In this document: positions 1-5,433 of the stretch, one piece after another | How the letters are laid out: each line of letters begins with the position of its first letter | Position numbering within the stretch: the stretch's first letter is position 1 | Assembly (NCBI GenBank): GCA_029859485.1 | Contig: JAOUDB010000175.1 | Coordinates: forward strand, 1-5,938 | Origin: Desulfuromonadales bacterium | Lineage (GTDB): Bacteria > Desulfobacterota > Desulfuromonadia > Desulfuromonadales > BM103 | Length of the DNA stretch: 5,938 bases | Reading direction: 5' to 3' | The notes under the pieces: generated by a model | The model's input: the letters and a program-made list of their open reading frames with translations, nothing else | Told to the model about the DNA's origin: nothing | Databases searched by the model: none | Made by a program: the position numbers and the translations under genes

Positions 1-40
1 TACCTTCTACTTCTTCGTTTGTGTTTTCGTTACTTTCCAT
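1..40 (-). CDS. rpsA: 30S ribosomal protein S1, N-terminal fragment (runs off the left edge)
   Basis: Only the first 13 codons are inside the window. They read MESNENTNEEVEG from an ATG at 40, an acidic, Glu/Asn-rich start typical of S1 proteins, which bind mRNA and help the 30S subunit start translation. The identification rests mainly on position: in Desulfuromonadia and many other Proteobacteria rpsA follows cmk, here with ispH between. An AGGGGGT sequence (53-59) precedes the ATG by 12 nt, slightly long for a ribosome binding site. A second in-frame ATG lies 25 codons upstream at 115, preceded by GAGG (123-126) with 7 nt spacing. That start would add a basic, hydrophobic stretch unlike S1 and would overlap the candidate promoter, so the start at 40 is preferred. 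No S1 domain is visible in the fragment itself. Confidence 0.8.
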   Translation of the reverse strand, partial: MESNENTNEEVEG

Positions 41-104
41 TATTAACCAGTTACCCCCTAGCAAATTCCGCCGTAAAAACGGTGGTATGGCTCTTAGGCC
101 ATGG
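41..104 (-). promoter_or_regulatory. Structured 5' leader of rpsA: two hairpins and ribosome binding site
   Basis: Downstream of the candidate promoter the minus-strand transcript can form two adjacent hairpins. The first pairs ATGGC with GCCAT (102-98 and 91-87, loop CTAAGA). The second pairs CCACCGT with ACGGCGG (85-79 and 74-68, loop TTTT, one A-C mismatch). The second ends 8 nt before the AGGGGGT ribosome binding site at 53-59. In E. coli, rpsA is under feedback control by S1 acting on a structured leader. A similar role here is inference from position; the hairpins themselves are visible in the sequence. Confidence 0.4.
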
Positions 105-110
105 TCGGCG

Positions 111-139
111 AACATAGCACAGCCTCAGGGAAAATTCAA
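111..139 (-). promoter_or_regulatory. Candidate sigma-70 promoter for rpsA
   Basis: On the minus strand a -35-like TTGAAT (134-139, 4 of 6 consensus bases) and a -10-like TATGTT (111-116, 4 of 6) are separated by exactly 17 nt. Transcription would begin near 104 and leave a leader of about 64 nt before the rpsA ATG at 40. A separate promoter for rpsA would make sense because S1 is needed in far larger amounts than the upstream enzymes. The match is moderate and untested. Confidence 0.4.
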
Positions 140-259
140 ACCTTTATTTTCCGTACAGAAGCGGGATATGAAGTAGGGGTAAAGCGGGCAATTAAGCGGG
201 TTGAGAGGGTCTTGGGAAATGTCGGCAAAGTTAAAGGTGAAGAAACTGTTGAATATCGC

Positions 260-280
260 CTGCCAGAGCCCCTCTGACAG
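260..280 (-). other. Hairpin in the ispH-rpsA spacer
   Basis: A 9-bp stem, CTGTCAGAG paired with CTCTGGCAG on the minus strand with one G-U pair, closes a GGG loop about 40 nt after the ispH stop codon. No T-run follows on either strand, so it is not a standard intrinsic terminator. It could be an RNA processing or 3'-end protecting structure that separates ispH from rpsA expression, or chance. The rest of the 280-nt spacer (41-320) holds only the rpsA promoter and leader; I see no small gene there. Confidence 0.35.
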
Positions 281-320
281 CCTACACAAAATGTCTGCCA
301 AGGAACTTATGGTCAATTCG

Positions 321-1175
321 TCAAGAGCCTTCGGCCTCGGATGCCAACGCCGTAATCCTTGCAAGGACCTCATCAATAAGCCAGCGCGGCGTGGAGGCAC
401 CAGCAGTGACTCCCACCCTGTTCACGGAAGCAAAACATTCGGGTTCGATCTCTTCCGCTGTTTCAATATGCCAGGTTCGAGGCTGAATTTCACGACAGAT
501 CGCGGCAAGACGGGAGGTATTGGCGCTGGCATGACCACCGATAACAAACATCAGGTCAACGTCCAGGGCAATTTCATGAGCCTCGTTCTGCCGAACCGAA
601 GTCGCATCACAGATGGTATTGTAGATTCTCAGTTCCTGGCTTTTGGCCAGACAAACATCCATGATGTCCTTCAGGTTTTCATACAACTGGGTGGTCTGCG
701 CGACGATCCCGACTTTCTTCATGCGCGGCAGTGCCGATGCCTGATGAGCATCAGCAACGACATGAACCAGGGCTTCGCCTGCGTAGGAGACGATCCCCTG
801 AACTTCCGGATGTTCCATCTCACCGACAATGACAACCGTATAACCTTCATCACTGAGTCGGGCGGCGTACTCCTGAGCTTTTTTGACAAAAGGACAGGTC
901 GCATCAACAATAGTCAGGTTGCTCTCATGGATTTCTTCCATCTCTTCCGAGGTAATCCCGTGAGAGCGGACAATCACTGAACCAGGCGGAATATCCTCTA
1001 CCTTGGAGACAACCTTCACGCCCTGCTCTGCAAGCCCTTTCACGACCTGCGGCGAATGAATGACCGGCCCGAGAGAACAGATGTTCTCATGCTTGGAGGC
1101 CGCCTCAAAAGCCATCTGTGTGGCACGTCTGACGCCGAAACAGAACCCGGCACTTTTTGCGAGAACAATTTCCAT
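321..1175 (-). CDS. ispH: 4-hydroxy-3-methylbut-2-enyl diphosphate (HMBPP) reductase
   Basis: This cytoplasmic iron-sulfur enzyme catalyses the last step of the MEP isoprenoid pathway, reducing HMBPP to isopentenyl and dimethylallyl diphosphate. The 284 residues match the usual family length. All three cluster-binding cysteines are visible: Cys12 in GFCFGV, Cys94 in DATCPFV and Cys189 in ICDAT. Substrate-site residues are also present: His40 (GPVIH), His72 (RSHG), His122 and Glu124 (EHPE), the Thr pair 161-162, Ser217/Asn219 and Ser261 (GASTP). The segment usually close to GGxNSSNT reads GGHASANT (213-220), keeping Ser217 and Asn219 but with Ala at two neighbouring positions. The ATG at 1175 is 24 nt after the cmk stop. 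Only a minimal GGA (1184-1186, 8 nt away) serves as ribosome binding site, so translation may be coupled to cmk. No IspH-S1 fusion is present; the gene ends at a TGA before a 280-nt spacer. Confidence 0.97.
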   Translation of the reverse strand: MEIVLAKSAGFCFGVRRATQMAFEAASKHENICSLGPVIHSPQVVKGLAEQGVKVVSKVEDIPPGSVIVRSHGITSEEMEEIHESNLTIVDATCPFVKKAQEYAARLSDEGYTVVIVGEMEHPEVQGIVSYAGEALVHVVADAHQASALPRMKKVGIVAQTTQLYENLKDIMDVCLAKSQELRIYNTICDATSVRQNEAHEIALDVDLMFVIGGHASANTSRLAAICREIQPRTWHIETAEEIEPECFASVNRVGVTAGASTPRWLIDEVLARITALASEAEGS

Positions 1176-1199
1176 GGTTTCAATCCGAAAAGGAGGCTC

Positions 1200-1874
1200 T
1201 CAGCTTTGACGATATTCGTCGATCACTGTGAACATGCGTTCGAGGACCTGAGCGATGTTCAAATCCGTGGTATCTATGACAATGGCATCATCGGCCTGTC
1301 TTAGCGGAGAGTTCGTACGGCTGGTGTCGGCAATATCCCGAACCTGAACCTCGGAGATGGTGCGAGCCAGATCAACGTCAGCACCTTTTGTCTGCAGTTC
1401 GAGGAAACGTCTTTGGCCGCGAACTTCCGACGAAGCCTTGAGGAAGAATTTCACATCGGCATTGGGGAACACAACCGTGCCGATATCCCTGCCCTCGAGG
1501 ACAACACCGCCATCAGCACCGAGAACTCTTTGGCGCTCAACCATGGCCTGGCGAACTTCAGGACAAGCCGCGACGGAGGCGGTCAGAAGACTGATCTCCG
1601 GTGTGCGGATCTGTGCAGAGACATCCTCACCATTCAACAACACACGCTCTTCCTTCTCTCCGCGTACAAACTCTATAACGATTTTTTCACAAAGCTGCTT
1701 TAGTGCTGCATGGTCTTTCGAGTCAATCCCCTGCCTTAATGAAGCAAGAGCAACGGCCCTGTACATCGCACCGGTATCGAGGTTGATATAACCGAGGTCA
1801 AGAGAGAGCAACTTACTCAAAGTGCTCTTGCCCACACCCGAGGGGCCATCTATGGCGACAATCAGTTCTTTCAT
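1200..1874 (-). CDS. cmk: Cytidylate kinase (CMP/dCMP kinase)
   Basis: The enzyme phosphorylates CMP and dCMP with ATP in the cytoplasm, recycling nucleotides released by RNA turnover and lipid synthesis. The 224-residue protein has the normal bacterial length. It carries a P-loop GPSGVGKST at residues 10-18, the LDTGAMYRA segment at about 32-40 that contacts the nucleotide, the EGRDIGTVVFP motif, and near the C-terminus the RDIADTSRTNSPL stretch that corresponds to the family RDxxDxxRxxSPL lid and CMP-binding motif. The ATG at 1874 is 16 nt after the aroA stop. The intervening sequence has no purine-rich GGA-type ribosome binding site, which suggests translational coupling or S1-dependent initiation. 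The cmk-rpsA neighbourhood is widely conserved in Proteobacteria; here ispH sits between them. Confidence 0.97.
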   Translation of the reverse strand: MKELIVAIDGPSGVGKSTLSKLLSLDLGYINLDTGAMYRAVALASLRQGIDSKDHAALKQLCEKIVIEFVRGEKEERVLLNGEDVSAQIRTPEISLLTASVAACPEVRQAMVERQRVLGADGGVVLEGRDIGTVVFPNADVKFFLKASSEVRGQRRFLELQTKGADVDLARTISEVQVRDIADTSRTNSPLRQADDAIVIDTTDLNIAQVLERMFTVIDEYRQS

Positions 1875-1890
1875 ATCTTAAAGCTGCTTT

Positions 1891-3198
1891 CTATTCTAAG
1901 TTGAATTTACCGAGAAGATTCCAGAATCCAGGGAAAGAGGTTTCCGTACAGGCGGCATCCTCTATCGTCACACTGCCTCTTGCCGAAAGAGCAGCGACAG
2001 CCAGACTCATGGCAATCCGATGATCGCCATGCGATGTCACTGTGCCACCGTTAAGTTGTTCAACACCCGCAATCACCATACCATCGGGACGGCCCTCAAC
2101 CTGACCTCCCAGCTTGCCAAGCTCACTGACCATGGCATCGATGCGATCGGTTTCCTTGACTCGCAACTCTTCCGCATCACGGATTGTTGTGGTCCCTTCG
2201 GCCAACGCGGCAGCGACACTGATCACAGGAAATTCATCAATGGCACGGGGTACCATATCGCCACAGATTTCAATGCCTTTCAGCTGGCTGTGCCGAACCA
2301 GGACATCGGCAACCGGCTCGCCGGACTGTTCCCTGATATCGAGCATTTCCATTTGCCCACCCATGGCGACCAGGATATCGATGATTCCACTACGGGTGGG
2401 GTTGATACCGACATTGCGGATCAACAGCTCTGCACCCTGAGTAATCAAACCGGCGACCATAAAAAAGGCCGCGGAAGAGACATCTCCAGGGACAACCACC
2501 TCTTGTCCCAAAAGTCGTGGCCGGCCGGTCATACTTACACCACCCTCAAAGGGCCTCACCTCGGCACCAAAACAGGACAGCATGCGTTCGCTATGATCCC
2601 GCGACAGGTGTGGTTCGGTCACCGTCGTTTCGCCATCAACAGAAAGACCGGCCAGAAGAACGGCTGACTTAACCTGGGCGCTCGACACGGGAGAGGCATA
2701 GGTGGTTGGAGTAAGAGCACCACCCTGAATCGCCAGAGGAGCCCTTTCACCACCATCGCGGCCCCAGATTTGCGCGCCCATGGCTGCCAGGGGCGTCACG
2801 ACTCGTTTCATCGGTCTTTTGCGCAGGTACTTGTCGCCGGTCAACACAGAAAAGAAATTCTGCCCGGCCAGCAAACCGGTCATCAAACGCATGGTCGTGC
2901 CGGAGTTACCACAATCAAGGACATCGCCCGGTTCTTTCAGGCCATTGAGCCCCACGCCCTTGATCTCAAGCGCATCTATTCCTGTCTGTGAGATGGTAAC
3001 GCCCATGGACTCGAAAGCCTTCCAGGTGGACAGGTTATCCTCCCCCATCAGGAAACCACTGACTCGGGTCGTTCCCTCGGCCAGAGAACCGAACATGATC
3101 GAACGGTGCGAGATGGATTTATCGCCAGGGACGGAGACTTCACCGCGGAGGGTCTTAATGGGAGCGACAGTTCTGGTCTGTGATTGATTACTGTTCAT
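1891..3198 (-). CDS. aroA: 3-phosphoshikimate 1-carboxyvinyltransferase (EPSP synthase), class II-like
   Basis: AroA joins phosphoenolpyruvate and shikimate 3-phosphate to give EPSP, the sixth step of the shikimate pathway. The 435-residue protein is full length. Visible motifs are PGDKS at 24-28 (Lys27 binds both substrates), CGNSGTTMR at 96-104, RKRPM at 126-130, SAQVK at 173-177, RDHSE at 200-204, NPTR at 266-269, DEFPV at 321-325 (catalytic Asp321), RVKETDR at 346-352 (Glu349) and GDHRIAMS at 391-398. The set GDKx, SAQxK, RxHxE and NxTR is the described signature of class II EPSP synthases, the group that includes naturally glyphosate-tolerant enzymes. Gly100, at the position where the CP4 enzyme has Ala, is retained. 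The ATG at 3198 lies 60 nt after the tyrA stop with no clear ribosome binding site. No later Met before Met35 would keep the active-site start, so this start is favoured. Confidence 0.97.
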   Translation of the reverse strand: MNSNQSQTRTVAPIKTLRGEVSVPGDKSISHRSIMFGSLAEGTTRVSGFLMGEDNLSTWKAFESMGVTISQTGIDALEIKGVGLNGLKEPGDVLDCGNSGTTMRLMTGLLAGQNFFSVLTGDKYLRKRPMKRVVTPLAAMGAQIWGRDGGERAPLAIQGGALTPTTYASPVSSAQVKSAVLLAGLSVDGETTVTEPHLSRDHSERMLSCFGAEVRPFEGGVSMTGRPRLLGQEVVVPGDVSSAAFFMVAGLITQGAELLIRNVGINPTRSGIIDILVAMGGQMEMLDIREQSGEPVADVLVRHSQLKGIEICGDMVPRAIDEFPVISVAAALAEGTTTIRDAEELRVKETDRIDAMVSELGKLGGQVEGRPDGMVIAGVEQLNGGTVTSHGDHRIAMSLAVAALSARGSVTIEDAACTETSFPGFWNLLGKFNLE

Positions 3199-3230
3199 TT
3201 AAAATACTGTCTTGTCTTTTAAGGAGTAAG

Positions 3231-3260
3231 AGGGACAGTCCACATTCAGGGACAGTCCCT
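3231..3260. repeat. Pair of AGGGACAGTCC repeats, one a near-complete palindrome
   Basis: Two identical 11-nt copies of AGGGACAGTCC lie at 3231-3241 and 3248-3258, 17 nt apart start to start. The second extends to AGGGACAGTCCCT (3248-3260), an inverted repeat with 6-nt arms around one base. The last two bases of this palindrome are part of the tyrA TAG stop codon. A matching inverted half-site, ACTGTC, occurs at 3206-3211. GGGACAGTCCC-type palindromes are, as I recall, common dispersed elements in deltaproteobacterial genomes and often sit near REP-associated tyrosine transposases. No transposase is in this window. Confidence 0.65.
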
Positions 3261-4125
3261 AGAGGATTTCGTCACGGCTTTGCTTGGAACGGCGGAAGAA
3301 TTCGAAAAGCCTCTCGTCCGAGCCGAGAGCAACATCTTCTTTTAGCTCTGCAAAAAAGGTCTCGAACTGTTCCATCATTTCGACCAGTGCGTCACGATTG
3401 GTCAGGGCGATATCCCGCCACATGGTCGGATCAGAAGAGGCAATGCGGGTAAAATCGCGAAAGCCGCCGGCCGAGTACTCAAGGATATTCTCGTCGTAAC
3501 GGTCATAAGCACCAACAGCATTGACCAATGCGTAGGCGACCATATGAGGGAGATGACTGATCGCGGCAAGGACCCGGTCGTGCTTTTCAACGGGCATAAT
3601 CACAACCTGGCTGCCGACGAGCTGCCACATCTGGCGCATGGACTCAACGGCAGCATCGGCAGTCCTCTCTGTCGGAGTCAGGATGCAGCGGCGCTCACGA
3701 TAGAGGGTTGCAAACGCGGCTTCGGCGCCACTGTTCTCAGTTCCTGCGATCGGATGACCCGGAACAAAATGCACGTCGTCGCGCAGGTGCGGTTCAATCG
3801 CATCGATCACCGCCTGTTTAACACTTCCTCCATCAGTAATGATGGCACTAGGTTTGAGATGCGGCATGGCCTCTTTTGCCACCAACCCAAGAGACTGCAC
3901 CGGCGTCGCCAGAAACACCACGTCAGCGTCTGTGACGCCTTCAGCCAAGTCTTGAGTAATGCTGTCGACCACGCCAAGACGCAAGGCCGTTTGCAGGTTC
4001 GGTAAACCGCGTCCGACACCGACCACATGGCCGACGACACCCGCTTCTTTCAAAGCCAGGGCCAGTGACCCTCCGATCAGCCCAACACCCACAACGGCAA
4101 GTTTATCTATGTAAAAGGTCTTCAT
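3259..4125 (-). CDS. tyrA: Prephenate (or arogenate) dehydrogenase
   Basis: TyrA oxidatively decarboxylates prephenate to 4-hydroxyphenylpyruvate, or arogenate to tyrosine, committing flux to tyrosine. The protein has 288 residues, so it is a stand-alone dehydrogenase with neither a chorismate mutase nor a C-terminal ACT domain. The N-terminal Rossmann loop GVGLIGGS is at 13-20. The catalytic His124 sits in HPIAGTE (124-130). The second conserved histidine region SHLPH is at 190-194, followed by the helical dimerisation domain with GGFRDFTRIASSDP at about 220-233. The second strand of the nucleotide fold ends GVGRG (36-40), with Arg39 where NAD-specific enzymes usually have an acidic residue, so NADP use is possible but unproven. 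The ATG at 4125 is 33 nt after the pheA stop, with AAGGAA 15 nt upstream. The TAG stop lies in a palindromic repeat. Lack of an ACT domain suggests direct rather than ACT-mediated feedback by tyrosine, if any. Confidence 0.96.
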   Translation of the reverse strand: MKTFYIDKLAVVGVGLIGGSLALALKEAGVVGHVVGVGRGLPNLQTALRLGVVDSITQDLAEGVTDADVVFLATPVQSLGLVAKEAMPHLKPSAIITDGGSVKQAVIDAIEPHLRDDVHFVPGHPIAGTENSGAEAAFATLYRERRCILTPTERTADAAVESMRQMWQLVGSQVVIMPVEKHDRVLAAISHLPHMVAYALVNAVGAYDRYDENILEYSAGGFRDFTRIASSDPTMWRDIALTNRDALVEMMEQFETFFAELKEDVALGSDERLFEFFRRSKQSRDEIL

Positions 4126-4158
4126 TGTTTTATTCGTCGTTTCCTTGAATTTGCTTCT

Positions 4159-5232
4159 TCAACGTGCCTTTGGGTAAGAGCCTAGAATCTTCAGAAATTG
4201 GCAACAGGTCCGCAGCTCTTCTACCGCATCAGCAATATCCATGTCCTCTACATGACCGACCATATCAAGAAAGAAGATATACTCCCAGGCCTTGCCCTTC
4301 ATAGGACGACTTTCAATCTTGGCCAGGTTGATATCACGTTTACTGAAAGGTTCCAGCATATGATAGAGAATACCCGCCTGATCCTTGACGCTGAACATGA
4401 TCGAGGTCTTATCATTGCCGCTCGGGCTCTGCATTTCGTTACCGATCACCAGGAAACGGGTGAAGTTGTTGCGATTATCCTCAATCTTGTGTTCGACTAC
4501 ACGCAAGCCGTAGAGCGAGGCCGCAGTTTCGCTGGCAATTGCTGCGACACTGGCATCTTCAGCGGCCTGCTGAGCGGCAGAAGCGGTACTTGAGGCATCA
4601 ACCAGAGGGATATCAGGCAGGTTCTCTTCCAGCCAGGTGCGGCATTGGCCAATCGCCTGGGGGTGTGAAATCACTTTACGCACATCGGCGGTCTGCCCGG
4701 ATAGATTAAGAAGATCGTGAGAAACCGGCAAAAGGATCTCAGCGATAATCTTGAGGTCAGAGGACATGAACATATCGAGCGTGTGAGAAACCACACCCTC
4801 GTTAGAGTTTTCTACCGGGACGACACCATAGCTGGCCCTGCCCCTGCTGACCTCTTCGAAGATCGAGGAAATACTTTTTAACGGCACAAGTTGTGCCGAA
4901 TATCCGAATTGCTGCATGGCAGCGACGTGGGTGTAGGTTGCCTGAGGGCCAAGAAAAGCAACCTTGAGAGGTTGTTCCAAAGAGAGAGAGGCCGAGATGA
5001 TTTCACGGAAGACCCTACGTACGCCTTCATCGGGGAAAGGTCCTTTATTTCCGGAAATCAGGCGTTCAAAGATCGCCTTCTCACGGCTCGGCACATAGTA
5101 CTCACCGCGCTTCTCATCCTTCGCCTTACCAACCGCAACCACCACTTCAGCTCGACGATTGAGCAGATCTAGAATCTGGTCATCAAGAGAGTCAATCTGT
5201 TGCCGCAAACTTTTCAGGTTCTTTGGGTCCAC
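4159..5232 (-). CDS. pheA: Bifunctional chorismate mutase / prephenate dehydratase (P-protein)
   Basis: PheA converts chorismate to prephenate and then to phenylpyruvate, the branch to phenylalanine. In the 357-residue form, an AroQ-type chorismate mutase fills roughly residues 5-85 with Arg10, Arg27, Lys38, Arg50 and Glu51 matching E. coli Arg11, Arg28, Lys39, Arg51 and Glu52. The dehydratase domain follows, from LGPQATYTH at about 94-102 to NNFTRF at 255-260, with catalytic Thr258. A C-terminal ACT domain from about 275 contains DQAGIL and ESRP (307-310), the phenylalanine-binding motifs, so feedback inhibition by phenylalanine is expected. Two GTG starts are possible. The one at 5232 has AAAGGA 8 nt upstream and is preferred. 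The one at 5250 would add six residues but has no ribosome binding site. It is the first gene of the minus-strand cluster. Confidence 0.95.
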   Translation of the reverse strand: MDPKNLKSLRQQIDSLDDQILDLLNRRAEVVVAVGKAKDEKRGEYYVPSREKAIFERLISGNKGPFPDEGVRRVFREIISASLSLEQPLKVAFLGPQATYTHVAAMQQFGYSAQLVPLKSISSIFEEVSRGRASYGVVPVENSNEGVVSHTLDMFMSSDLKIIAEILLPVSHDLLNLSGQTADVRKVISHPQAIGQCRTWLEENLPDIPLVDASSTASAAQQAAEDASVAAIASETAASLYGLRVVEHKIEDNRNNFTRFLVIGNEMQSPSGNDKTSIMFSVKDQAGILYHMLEPFSKRDINLAKIESRPMKGKAWEYIFFLDMVGHVEDMDIADAVEELRTCCQFLKILGSYPKAR

Positions 5233-5240
5233 AAGGTCTG

Positions 5241-5246
5241 TCCTTT
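5241..5246 (-). promoter_or_regulatory. Ribosome binding site that decides the pheA start
   Basis: AAAGGA on the minus strand lies 8 nt before the GTG at 5232. It falls inside the reading frame that would be used if translation began at the GTG at 5250, where no purine-rich motif is found at a suitable distance. This favours the shorter protein beginning MDPKNLKSL. Confidence 0.6.
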
Positions 5247-5250
5247 CCAC

Positions 5251-5433
5251 TGTTCAGGGAATTTGTGAATTTATCCTATGAATCATTAAAAAGCAAGTAA
5301 CCAAGGCTCTTATCACCGCTTGACCAACGACGTCCAGACCGCTAAACTCGCAGCTTAGTTTTCGATCTAAAACAGTGAAGCCATTGATTCGAACCTGGCC
5401 TGTCAGTGCAAATCATTTTAAGGAGCCTACCTA
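5251..5433. promoter_or_regulatory. Divergent control region between pheA and the aminotransferase gene
   Basis: The 183-nt spacer separates the two divergent genes and must hold promoters for both. On the minus strand I see only a weak -10-like TAGGAT (5273-5278) in an AT-rich stretch, without a well-placed -35, so the pheA promoter is uncertain. The short minus-strand reading frame beginning near 5420 is not rich in phenylalanine or tyrosine codons and no terminator/antiterminator pair is visible, so classical leader-peptide attenuation is not supported. A small inverted repeat, GTTTT and AAAAC around CGATCT, lies near 5358-5373. Confidence 0.4.
5320..5348 (+). promoter_or_regulatory. Candidate sigma-70 promoter for the aminotransferase gene
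   Basis: TTGACC (5320-5325, 5 of 6 consensus bases) and TAAACT (5343-5348, 4 of 6) are separated by exactly 17 nt. Transcription would start near 5355, giving a leader of about 80 nt before the ATG at 5434. Spacing and -35 match are good, but there is no direct proof. Confidence 0.45.

Noticed and set aside
125..400. A 91-codon minus-strand frame spanning the ispH end and the spacer
   Set aside because: It overlaps the ispH 3' end in another frame, has no recognisable domain, and its composition gives no sign of selection as a protein.
201..980. A 259-codon open frame on the plus strand opposite ispH
   Set aside because: It is antisense to a clearly conserved IspH with all cysteines in place, its translation resembles no known family, and it has no convincing ribosome binding site.
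1188..1196. Plus-strand AAAAGGAGG as a ribosome binding site
   Set aside because: No real plus-strand gene begins downstream; all coding evidence here is on the minus strand. It is reported only for its minus-strand CCTCCTTTT.
2020..2667. A 215-codon plus-strand open frame opposite aroA
   Set aside because: It lies wholly within aroA, whose motifs are all intact on the other strand. It is a shadow of codon bias.
5384..5395. A tRNA T-arm-like GGTTCGAATC on the minus strand in the divergent region
   Set aside because: No matching T stem, anticodon arm, D arm or acceptor stem can be built around it on either strand, so it is not a tRNA and there is no support for an attachment site.
5251..5433. 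Phenylalanine attenuator ahead of pheA
   Set aside because: No leader peptide rich in Phe or Tyr and no terminator hairpin with T-run could be found on the minus strand.
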